Of a stretch of 64,000 nucleotides of DNA, positions 34,123-46,500 are shown piece after piece. A program made the position numbers and the translations under genes. The number at the start of each line of letters is the position of its first letter. Positions within the stretch are counted from its first letter, which is position 1. The stretch is from Camelus bactrianus (lineage: Eukaryota > Chordata > Mammalia > Artiodactyla > Camelidae): NCBI RefSeq assembly GCF_048773025.1, contig NW_027413959.1, forward strand, positions 5,766,001 through 5,830,000, given 5' to 3'. The notes below the pieces were generated by a model. It was not told the origin of the DNA. It made no database searches and saw only the letters and a program-made list of their open reading frames with translations.

Positions 34123-37100
34123 ATGAACGAACGTCTCTCCACATGCTCATTTCTGAGAGATAAGTGTGTGTGAAAGCCGTCCTTCACCTAGCTTGTTAGG
34201 AGCACAAAGTTTCTCTTCAGTTGCAAACTCCAATCCATACATATATATGGGGTGGTACTAGCTCCAAATCGGTATTAAAGTGAAAACTGCAGAAACATGT
34301 TACCGGCACTAGGAAACAGACTGAGATACCAGAGTAAAAGTTTCCCCTGCAAACCGATCCTTTTGTGCTAGATGAACGAACGTCTATCCACATGCTCAGT
34401 TCTGAGAGATAAGTGTGTGTGAAAGCCGTCCTTCACCTAGCTTGTTGGGAACACAAAGTTTCTCTTCAGTTGCAAACTCCACTCCATACATATACATGGG
34501 GAGGTACTAGCTCCAACTCGTTTTTACTGTGAAAACTGCAGGAACTTCAAAACCGCACTAGGAAACAGACTGAGAAACCAGAGTAAAAGTTTCCCCTGCA
34601 ACCCGTTCCCATTGTGCTAGATGAACGAACGTCTCTCCACATGCTCAGTTCTGAGAGATAAGTGTGTGTGAAAGCCGTCCTTCACCTAGCTTGTTGGGAA
34701 CACAAATTTTCTCTTCATTTGAAACTCCAATCCATACATATATATGGGGAGGTACTAGCTGCAACCCGGTTTTACAGTGAAAACTGCAGGAACTTCAAAC
34801 CGGCACTAGGAAACAGACTGAGAAACCAGAGTAAAAGTTTCTCCTGCAACCCGTTCCATTTGTGCTAGATGAACGAACGTCTCTCCACATGCTCAGTTCT
34901 GAGAGATAAGTGTGTGTGAAAGCCGTCCTTCACCTAGCTTGTTGGGAACACAAAGTTTCTCTTCATTTGCAAACTCCACTCCATACATATATATGGGGAG
35001 GTACTAGATCCAACTCGCTTTTACAGTGAAATCTGCAGGAAATTCTAACCGGCACTAGGAAACAGACTGAGAACCAGAGTAAAAGTTTCTCCTGCAACCC
35101 GTTTCCTTCGTGCTAGATGAACGAACGTCTCTCCACATGCTCAGTTCTTAGTGATAAGTGTGTTAAAGCCGTCCTTCACCTAGCTTGTTGGGAACACAAA
35201 GTTTCTGTTCAGTTGCAAACACCACTCCATACATATATATGGGGAGGTACTAGCTCCAACTCGGTTTTACAGTGAAAACTGCAGGAACTTCAAACCGGCA
35301 CTAGGAAACAGACTGAGAAACCAGAGTAAAAGTTTCTCCTGCAACCAGTTCCCTTTGTGCTAGATGAACGAACGTCTCTCCACATGCTCATTTCTGAGAG
35401 ATAAGTGTGTGTGAAAGCCGTCCTTCACCTAGCTTGTTAGGAGCACAAAGTTTCTCTTCAGTTGCAAACTCCAATCCATACATATATATGGGGAGGTACT
35501 AGCTCCAACTCGGTATTAAAGTGAAATCTGCAGAAACATGTTACCGGCACTAGGAAACAGACTGAGATACCAGAGTAAAAGTTTCCCCTGCAACCCGATC
35601 CTTTTGTGCTAGATGAACGAACGTCTATCCACATGCTCAGTTCTGAGAGATAAGTGTGTGTGAAAGCCGTCCTTCACCTAGCTTGTTGGGAACACAAAGT
35701 TTCTCTTCATTTGCAAACTCCACTCCATACATATATATGGGGAGGTACTAGCTCCAACTCGATTTTACAGTGAAAACTGCAGGAACTTCAAACCGGCACT
35801 AGGAAACAGACTGAGAAACCAGAGTAAAAGTTTCTCCTGCAACCCGTTCCCTTTGTGCTAGATGAACGAACGTCTCTCCACATGCTCAGTTCTGAGAGAT
35901 AAGTGTGTGTGAAAGCCGTCCTTCACCTAGCTTGTTGGGAACACAAAGTTTCTCTTCAGTTGAAAACTCCACTCATACATATATATGGGGAGGTACTAGA
36001 TCCAACTCGTTTTTACAGTGAAATCTGCAGGAAATTCTAACCGGCACTAGGAAACAGACTGAGAAACCAGAGTTAAAGTTTCTCCTGTAGCCCGTTCCCT
36101 TTGTGCTAGATGAACGAACGTCTCTCCACATGCTCAGTTCTGAGAGATAAGTGTGTGTGAACGCCGTCTTTCACCTAGCTTGTTAGGAGCACAAAGTTTC
36201 TCTTCAGTTGCAAACTCCAATCCATACATATATATGGGGTGGTACTAGCTCCAAATCGGTATTAAAGTGAAAACTGCAGAAACATGTTACTGGCACTAGG
36301 AAACAGACTGAGATACCAGAGTAAAAGTTTCCCCTGCAAACCGATCCTTTTGTGCTAGATGAACGAACGTCTATCCACATGCTCAGTTCTGAGAGATAAG
36401 TGTGTGTGAAAGCCGTCCTTCACCTAGCTTGTTGGGAACACAAAGTTTCTCTTCATTTGCAAACTCCACTCCATACATATATATGGGGAGGTACTAGCTC
36501 CAACTCGGTTTTACAGTGAAAACTGCAGGAACTTCAAACCGGCACTAGGAAACAGACTGAGAAAGCAGAGTAAAAGTTTCTCCTGCAACCCGTTCCATTT
36601 GTGCTAGATGAACGAACGTCTCTCCACATGCTCAGTTCTGAGAGATAAGTGTGTGTGAAAGCCGTCCTTCACCTAGCTTGTTGGGAACACAAAGTTTCTC
36701 TTCAGTTGCAAACTCCACTCCATACATATACATGGGGAGGTACTAGCTCCAACTCGTTTTTACTGTGAAAACTGCAGGAACTTCAAAACCGCACTAGGAA
36801 ACAGACTGAGAAACCAGAGTAAAAGTTTCCCCTGCAACCCGTTCCCTTTGTGCTGGATGAACGAACGTCTCTCCACATGCTCAGTTCTGAGAGATAAGTG
36901 TGTGTTAAAGCCGTCCTTCACCTAGCTTGTTGGGAACACAAATTTTCTCTTCATTTGAAACTCCAATCCATACATATATATGGGGAGGTACTAGCTGCAA
37001 CCCGGTTTTACAGTGAAAGCTGCAGGAACTTCAAACCGGCACTAGGAAACAGACTGAGAAACCAGAGTAAAAGTTTCTCCTGCAACCCGTTCCATTTGTG

Positions 37101-38842
37101 CTAGATGAACGAACGTCTCTCCACATGCTCAGTTCTGAGAGATAAGTGTGTGTGAAAGCCGTCCTACACCTAGCTTGTTGGGAACACAAAGTTTCTCTTC
37201 AGTTGCAAACTCCACTCCATACATATATATGGGGAGGTACTAGATCCAACTCGCTTTTACAGTGAAATCTGCAGGAAATTCTAACCGGCACTAGGAAACA
37301 GACTGAGAACCAGAGTAAAAGTTTCTCCTGCAACCCGTTTCCTTCGTGCTAGATGAACGAACGTCTCTCCACATGCTCAGTTCTTAGTGATAAGTGTGTT
37401 AAAGCCGTCCTTCACCTAGCTTGTTGGGAACACAAAGTTTCTGTTCAGTTGCAAACACCACTCCATACATATATATGGGGAGGTACTAGCTCCAACTCGG
37501 TTTTACAGTGAAAACTGCAGGAACTTCAAACCGGCACTAGGAAACAGACTGAGAAACCAGAGTAAAAGTTTCTCCTGCAACCCGTTCCCTTTGTGCTAGA
37601 TGAACGAACGTCTCTCCACATGCTCTGTTCTGAGAGCTAAGTGTGTGTGAAAGCCGTTCTTCACCTAGCATGTAGGGAACACAAAGTTTCTCTTCAGTTG
37701 CAAACTTCACTCCATACATATATATGGGGAGGTTCTAGCTCCAACTCGGTTTTACAGTGAAAACTGCAGGAAATTCTAACCGGCACTAGGAAACAGTCTG
37801 AGAAACCAGAGTAAAAGTTTCTCCTGCAACACGTTCCCTTTGTGCTAGATGAACGAACGTCTCTCCACATGCTCAGTTCTGAGAGATAAGTGTGCGTGAA
37901 AGCCGTCCTTCACCTAGCTTGTAGGGAACACAAAATTTCTCTTCAGTTGCAAACTCCACTCCATACATATATATGGGGAGGTTCTAGCTCCAACTCGGTT
38001 TTACAGTGAAAACTGCAGGAACTTCTAACCGGCACTAGGAAACAGACTGAGAAACCAGAGTAAAAGTTTCCCCTGCAACCCGTTCCCTTTGTGCTAGATG
38101 AACGAACGTCTCTCCACATGCTCAGTTCTGAGAGGTAAGTGTGCGTGAAAGCCGTTCTTCACCTACCCTGTTGGGAACACAAAGTTTCTCTTCAGTTGCA
38201 AACTCTACTCCATACAAATATATGGGGATGTACTAGCTCCAACTCGGTTTTACAGTGAAAACAGCAGGAACTTCAAACCGGCACTAGGAAACAGACGGAG
38301 AAACCAGAGTAAAAGTTTCTCCTGCAACACTTTCACATTGGCTAGATGAACGAACGTCTCTCCACATGCTCAGTTCTGAGAGATAAGTGTGTGTGAAAGC
38401 CGTCCTTCGCCTAGCTTGTGGGAAACACAATGATTCTCTTCAGTTGCAAACTCCAATCCATACATATGTATGGGGAGGTACTAGCTCCAACTCGGTTTTA
38501 CATTGAAAACTGCAGTAACTTTAAATCGGCACTAGGAAACAGACTGAGAAACCACAGTAAAATTTCTCTTGCAACCCGCTCCCTTGGTGCTAGATGAACG
38601 AACGTCTCTACACATGCTAAGTTCTGAGAGATAAGTGTGTGTGAAAGCCGTCCTTCACTTAGCTTGTTGGGAACACAAAGTTTCTCTTCAGTTGCTAACT
38701 CCACTCCATACATATATATGGGGAGTTACTAGTTCCAACTCTGTTTTACAGTGAAAACTGCAGGAACTTCAAACCGGCACTAGGAAACAGACTGAGAAAC
38801 CAGGGTAAAAGTTTCTCCTGCAACCCGTTCCCTTGGTGCTAG
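34123..38842 (+). repeat. 16-mer-derived block with a 9-mer duplication (2236 bp)
   Basis: M9-M10-M11 at 34621-35363 recur at 36857-37599, an offset of 2236. Between them lie M4, M5, M6, M7, M8 and an M8/M1 transition monomer. After the second M11, the run M12-M13-M14-M15-M16 (37600-38842) completes the original order. AGTTCTTAGTGATAAG in both M11 copies (35143 and 37379) is a private mark that separates them from M11 at 14 and 18 kb. Confidence 0.78.
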
Positions 38843-41800
38843 ATGAACGAACGTCTCTCCACATGCTCAGTTCTGAGAGATAAGTGTGTGTGTAAGCCGT
38901 CCTTCAAATAACTTGTTGGGAACACAAATTTTCTCTTCAGTTGCAAACTCCACTCCATACATATACATGGGGAGGTACAAGCTCCAACTCGTTTTTACTG
39001 TGAAAACTGCAGGAACTTCAAAACCGCACTAGGAAACAGACTGAGAAACCAGGGTAAAAGTTTCTCCTGCAACCCTTTCCCTTGGTGCTAGATGAACGAA
39101 CGTCTCTCCACATGCTCAGTTCTGAGAGATAAGTGTGTGTGTAAGCCGTCCTTCAAATATCTTGTTGGAAACACAAATTTTTTCTTCAGTTGCAAACTCC
39201 ACTCCATACATATACATGGGGAGGTACTAGCTCCAACTCGTTTTTACTGTGAAAACTGCAGGAACTTCAAAACCGCACTAGGAAACAGACTGAGAAACCA
39301 GAGTAAAAGTTTCCCCTGCAACCCGTTCCATTTTTGCTAGATGAACGAACGTCTCTCCACATGCTCAGTTCTGAGAGGTAAGTGTGCGTGAAAGCCGTTC
39401 TTCACCTACCTTGTTGGGAACACAAAGTTTCTCTTCAGTTGCAAACTATACTCCATACAAATATATGGGGATGTACTAGCTCCAACTCGGTTTTACAGTG
39501 AAAACAGCAGGAACTTCAAACCGGCACTAGGAAACAGACGGAGAAACCAGAGTAAAGTTTCTCCTGCAACACTTTCACATTGGCTAGATGAACGAACGTC
39601 TCTCCACATGCTCAGGTCTGAGAGATAAGTGTGTGTGAAAGCCGTCCTTCACCTAGCTTGTTGGGAACACAATGATTCTCTTCATTTGCGAACTCCAATC
39701 CATACATATGTATGGGGAGGTACTAGCTCCAACTCGGTTTTACATTGAAAACTGCAGTAACTTCAAATCGGCACTAGGAAACAGACTGAGAAACCACAGT
39801 AAAATTTCTCTTTCAACCCGCTCCCTTGGTGCTAGATGAACGAACGTCTCTACACATGCTAAGTTCTGAGAGATAAGTGTGTGTGAAAGCCGTCCTTCAC
39901 TTAGCTTGTTGGGAACACAAAGTTTCTCTTCAGTTGCTAACTCCACTCCATACATATATATGGGGAGGTACTAGCTCCAACTCTGTTTTACAGTGAAAAC
40001 AGCAGGAACTTCAAACCGGCACTAGGAAACAGACTGAGAAACCAGCGTAAAAGTTTCTCCTGCAACCCGTTCCCTTGGTGCTAGATGAACGAACGTCTCT
40101 CCACATGCTCAGTTCTGAGAGATAAGTGTGTGTGTAAGCCGTCCTTCAAATATCTTGTTGGAAACACAAATTTACTCTTCAGTTGCAAACTCCACTCCAT
40201 ACATATACATGGGGAGGTACTAGCTCCAACTCGTTTTTACTGTGAAAACTGCAGGAACTTCAAAACCGCACTAGGAAACAGACTGAGAAACCAGAGTAAA
40301 AGTTTCCCCTGCAACCCGTTCCCTTTGTGCTAGATGAACGAACGTCTCTCCACATGCTCAGTTCTGAGAGATAAGTGTGTGTGAAAGCCGTCCTTCAACT
40401 AGTTTGTGGGGAACACAAAGTTTCTCTTCAGTTGCAAACTCCCCTCCATACATATATATGGGGAGGTTCTAGCTCCAAGTCGGTTTTACAGTGAAAACTG
40501 CAGGAACTTCAAAACGACACTAGGAAACAGACTGAGAAACCAGAGTTAAAGTTTCTCCTGTAACCCGTTCCCTTTGTGCTAGATGAACGAACGTCTCTCC
40601 ACATGCTCAGTTCTGAGAGATAAGTGTGTGTGAAAGAAGTACTTCACCTAGCTTGTTAGGAGCACAAAGTTTCTCTTCAGTTGCAAACTCCAATCCATAC
40701 ATATATATGGGGAGGTACTAGCTCCAACTCGGTATTAAAGTGAAAACTGCAGAAACATGTTACCGGCACTAGGAAACAGACTGAGATACCAGAGTAAAAT
40801 TTTCCCCTGCAACCCGATCCTTTTGTGCTAGATGAACGAACGTCTCTCCACATGCTCAGTTCTGAGAGATAAGTGTGTGTGAAAGCCGTTCTTCACCTAG
40901 CATGTAGGGAACACAAAGTTTCTCTTCAGTTGCAAACTTCACTCCATACATATATATGGGGAGGTTTTAGCTCCAACTCGGTTTTACAGTGAAAACTGCA
41001 GGAAATTCTAACCGGCACTAGGAAACAGACTGAGAAACCAGAGTAAAAGTTTCTCCTGCAACCCGTTCCCTTTGTGCTAGATGAACGAACGTCTCTCCAC
41101 ATGCTCAGTTCTGAGAGATAAGTGTGTGTGAAAGCCGTCCTTCACCTAGCTTGTAGGGAACACAAAGTTTCTCTTCAGTTGCAAACTCCACTCCATACAT
41201 ATGTATGGGGAGGTTCTAGCTCCAACTCGGTTTTACAGTGAAAACTGCAGGAACTTCTAACCGGCACTAGGAAACAGACTGAGAAACCAGGGTAAAAGTT
41301 TTTCCTGCAACCCGTTCCCTTTGTGCTAGATGAACGAACGTCTCTCCACATGCTCAGTTTTGAGAGGTAAGTGTGCGTGAAAGCCGTTCTTCACCTAGCT
41401 TGTTGGGAACACAAAGTTTCTCTTCAGTTGCAAACTCTACTCCATACAAATATATGGGGATGTACTAGCTCCAACTCGGTTTTACAGTGAAAACAGCAGG
41501 AACTTCAAATCGGAACTAGGAAACAGACGGAAAAACCAGAGTAAAAGTTTCTCCTGCAACACTTTCACATTGGCTAGATGAACGAACGTCTCTCCACATG
41601 CTCAGTTCTGAGAGATAAGTGTGTGTGAAAGCCGTCCTTCACCTCGCTTGTTGGGAACACAATGATCCTCTTCAGTTGCAAACTCCAATCCATACATATG
41701 TATGGGGAGGTACTAGCTCCAACTCGGTTTTACATTGAAAACTGCAGTAACTTCAAATCGGCACTAGGAAACAGACTGAGAAACCACAGTAAAATTTCTC

Positions 41801-43566
41801 TTGCAACCCGCTCCCTTGGTGCTAGATGGACGAACGTCTCTACACATGCTAAGTTCTGAGAGATAAGTGTGTGTGAAAGCCGTCCTTCACTTAGCTTGTT
41901 GGGAACACAAAGTTTCTCTTCAGTTGCTAACTCCACTCCATACATATATATGGGGAGGTACTAGCTCCAACTCTGTTTTACAGTGAAAACTGCAGGAACT
42001 TCAAACCGGCACTAGGAAACAGACTGAGAAACCAGGGTAAAAGTTTCTCCTGCAACCCGTTCCCTTGGTGCTAGATGAACGAAAGTCTCTCCACATGCTC
42101 AGTTCTGAGAGATAAGTGTGTGTGTAAGCCGTCCTTCAAATATCTTGTTGGAAACACAAATTTTCTCTTCAGATGCAAACTCCATTCCATGCATATATAT
42201 GGGAAGGGACTAGCTGCAACTCTTTTTTACTGTGAAAACTGCAGGAACTTCAAACCGGCACTAGGAAACAGACTGAGAAACCAGAGTAAAAGTTTCTCCT
42301 GCAACCCGTTCCCTTTGTGCTAGATGAACGAACGTCTCTCCACATGCTCAGTTCTGAGAGATAAGTGTGTGTGAAAGCCGTCCTTCACCTAGCTTGTAGG
42401 GAACACACAGTTTCTCTTCAGTTGCAAACTCCAATCCATACATATATATGGGGAGGTTCTAGCTCCAACTCGGTTTTACAGTGAAAACTGCAGGAACTTC
42501 AAAACGGCACTAGGAAACAGACTGAGAAAACAGAGTTAAAGTTTCTCCTGTAACCCGTTCCCTTTGTGCTAGATGAACGAACGTCTCTCCACATGCTCAG
42601 TTCTGAGAGATAAGTGTGTGTGAAAGAAGTCCTTCACCTAGCTTGTTAGGAGCACAAAGTTTCTCTTCAGTTGCAAACTCCAATCCATACATATATATGG
42701 GGAGGTACTAGCTCCAACTCGGTATTTAAGTGAAAACTGCAGAAACATGTTACCGTCACTAGGAAACAGACTGAGATACCAGAGTAAAATTTTCCCCTGC
42801 AACCCGATCCTTTTGTGCTAGATGAACGAACGTCTCTCCACATGCTCAGTTCTGAAGATAAGTGTGTGTGAAAGCCGTCCTTCACCTAGCTTGTTGGGAA
42901 CACAATGATTCTCTTCAGTTGCAAACTCCAATCCATACATATGTATGGGGAGGTACTAGCTCCAACTCGGTTTTACATTGAAAACTGCAGTAACTTCAAA
43001 TCGGCACTAGGAAACAGACTGAGAAACCACAGTAAAATTTCTCTTGCAACCCGCTCCCTTGGTGCTAGATGAACGAACGTCTCTACACATGCTAAGTTCT
43101 GAGAGATAAGTGTGTGTGAAAGCCGTCCTTCACTTAGCTTGTTGGGAACACAAAGTTTCTCTTCAGTTGCTAACTCCACTCCATACATATATATGGGGAG
43201 GTACTAGCTCCAACTCTGTTTTACAGTGAAACCTGCAGGAACTTCAAAACGGCACTAGGAAACAGACTGAGAAACCAGGGTAAAAGTTTCTCCTGCAACC
43301 CGTTCCCTTGGTGCTAGATGAACGAAAGTCTCTCCACATGCTCAGTTCTGAGAGATAAGTGTGTGTGTAAGACGTCCTTCAAATATCTTGTTGGAAACAC
43401 AAATTTTCTCTTCAGATGCAAACTCCATTCCATACATATATATGGGAAGGAACTAGCTGCAACTCGTTTTTACTGTGAAAACTGCAGGAACTTCAAACCG
43501 GCACTAGGAAACAGACTGAGAAACCAGAGTAAAAGTTTCTCCTGCAACCCGTTCCCTTTGTGCTAG
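38843..43566 (+). repeat. M14-M15-M16-M1 quartets with 5-mer and 8-mer spacing
   Basis: M15-M16 pairs lie near 38346, 39590, 41576 and 42821, with offsets of about 1242, 1990 and 1243 bp (5, 8 and 5 monomers). Two monomers with the mark GAAAGAAGT (40631 and 42621) are 1990 bp apart. The M1-type monomers at 42075 and 43318 differ from others in CTTCAGATGC and GGGAAGG, so they form a subfamily private to this end. This is the last block in which the M1 mark GTGTGTGTAAG is seen. Confidence 0.72.
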
Positions 43567-46500
43567 ATGAACGAACGTCTCTCCACATGCTCAGTTCTGA
43601 GAGATAATTGTGTGTGAAAGCCGTCTTTCAACTAGCTTGTTGGGAACACAAAGTTTCTCTTCAGTTGCAAATTCCACTCTATACATATATATGGGGAGGT
43701 ACTAGCTCCAACTCGGTTTTACAGTGAAAACTGCAGGAACTTCAAAACGGCACTAGGAAACAGACTGAGAAACCAGAGTAAATGTTTCTCCTGCAACCCG
43801 TTCCCTTTGTACTAGATGAACGAACGTCTCTCCACATGCTCAGTTCTGAGAGATAAGTGTGTGTGAAAGCCGTCCTTCACCTAGCTTGTTAGGAACACAA
43901 AGTTTCTCTTCAGTTGCAAACTCCACTCCATACATATATATGGGGAGGTACTAGATCCAACTAGATTTTACAGTGAAAACTGCAGAAACATCAAACCGGC
44001 ACAAGGAAACAGACTGAGATACGAAAGTAAAAGATTCCCCTGCAAGCCGTTCCTTTAGTGCTAGATGAACGAACGTCTATCCACATGCTCATTTCTGAGA
44101 GATAAGTGTGTGTGAAAGACGTCCTTCACCTAGCTTGTTGGGAACACAAAGTTTCTCTTCATTTGCAAACTCCACTCCATACATATATGTGGGGAGGCAC
44201 TAGCTCCAACTCGGCTTTACAGTGAAAACTGCAGGAACTTCAAACCGGCACTAGGAAACAGACTGAGAAACCAGAGTAAAATTTTCACCAGCAACCCGTT
44301 CCCTTTGTGCTAAATGAACGAACGTCTCTCCACATGCTCAGTTCTGAGAGATAAGTGTGTGTGAAAGCTGTCCTTCACCTAGCTTGTTGGGAACACAAAG
44401 TTTCTCTTCAGTTGCAAACTCCACTCCATACATATATATGGGGAGGTACTAGCTCCAACTCGCTTTTACAGTGAAAACTGCAGGAACTTCAAACCGGCAC
44501 TAGGAAACAGACTGAGAAACCAGAGTAAAAGTTTCTCCTGCAGCCCGTTTCATTGGTGCTAGATGAACGAAAGTCTCTCCACATGCTCTGTTCTTAGAAA
44601 TAAGTGTGTGTGAAAGCCGTCCTTCACCTAGCTTGTTGGGAACACAAAGTTTCTCTTCAGTTGCAAACTCCACTCCATACATATATATGGGGAGTTACTA
44701 GCTCCAACTCGGTTTTACAGTGAAAACTGGAGGAATATCAAACCGGCACTAGGAAACAGACTGAGAAAACAGAGTAAATGTTTCTCCTGCAACCCGTTCC
44801 CTTTGTGCTAGATGAACGAACGTCTCTCCACATGCTCAATTCTGAGAGATATGTGTGTGTGAAAGCCGTCCTTCACCTAGCTTGTTGGGAACACAAAGTT
44901 TCTCTTCAGTTGCAAACTCTACTCCATACATATATATGGGGATGTACTAGCTCCAACTCGGTTTTACAGTGAAAACAGCAGGAACTTCAAACCGGCACTA
45001 GGAAACAGACTGAGAAACCAGAGTAAAAGTTTCTCCTGCAACCTGTTCCATTTTGCTAGATGAACGAACGTCTCTCCACATGCTCAGTTCTGAGAGATAA
45101 GTGTGTGTGAAAGCCGTCCTTCACCTAGCTTGTTGGGAACACAAAGTTTCTCTTCAGTTGCAAACTCCACTCCATACATATATATAGGTAGGTACAATCT
45201 CCAACTCGCTTTTACAGTGAAAACTGCAGGAACTTCAAACCGGCACTAGGAAACAGACTGAGAAACCAGAGTAAAACTTTCTCCTACAACCCGTTCCATT
45301 TTTGCTAGATGAACGAACGTCTCTCCACATGCTCAGTTCTGAGAGATAAGTGTGTGTGAAAGCCGTCATTGACCTAGCTTGTTGGGAACACAAAGTTTCT
45401 CTTCAGTTGCAAACTCCACTCCATACATACATATGGGGAGGTACTAGCTCCAACTCGGTTTTACAGTGAAAACTGCAGGAACTTCAAACCGGCACTAGGA
45501 AACAGACTGAGAAACCAGAGTAAAAGTTTCTCCTGCAACCTGTTCCATTTTGCTAGATGAACGAACGTCTCTCCACATGCTCAGTTCTGAGAGATAAGTG
45601 TGTGTGAAAGCCATCCTTCACCTAGCTTGTTGGGAACACAAAGTTTCTCTTCATTTGCAATCTCCAATCCATACATATATGTGGGGAGGTACTAGCTCCA
45701 ACTCGCTTTTACAGTGAAAACTGCAAGAACTTCAAACCGGCACTAGGAAACAGACTGAGAAACCAGAGTAAAAGATTCTCTTGCAACCCGTTCCCTTTGT
45801 GCTAGATGAACGAACGTCTCTCCAGATGCTCAGTTCTGAAAGGTAAATGTGTGTGAAAGCCGTCCTTCACATAGCTTGTTGGGAACACAAAGTTTCTCTT
45901 CAGTTGCAAACTCCACTCCGTACATATATATGGGGAGGTACTAGCTCCAACTCGGTTTTACAGTGATAACTGCAGGAAGTTCAAACCGGCACTAGGAAAC
46001 AGACTGAGAAACCAGAGTAAAAGTTTCTCTTGCAACCTGTTCCATTTTGCTAGATGAACGAACGTCTCTCCACATGCTCAGTTCTGAGAGATAAGTGTGT
46101 GTGAAAGCCATCTTTCACCTAGCTTGTTGGGAACACAAAGTTTCTCTTCAGTTGCAAACTCCACTCCATACATATATATGGGGAGGTACTAGCTCCAACT
46201 CGCTTTTACAGTGAAAACTGCAGGAACTTCAAACCGGCACTAGGAAACAGACTGAGAAACCAGAGAAAAAGATTCTCCTGCAACCCGTTCCATTTGTACT
46301 AGATGAACGAACGACTCTCCTCATGCTAAGTTCTGAGAGATAAGTGTGTGTGAAAGCCGTCCTTCACCTAGCTTGTTGGGAACACAAAGTTTTTCTTCAG
46401 TTGCAAACTCCACTCCATACATATATATGGGGAGGTACTAGCTCCAACTCGGTTTTACAGTGAAAATTTCAGGAACATCAAACCGTCACTAGGAAGCAGA

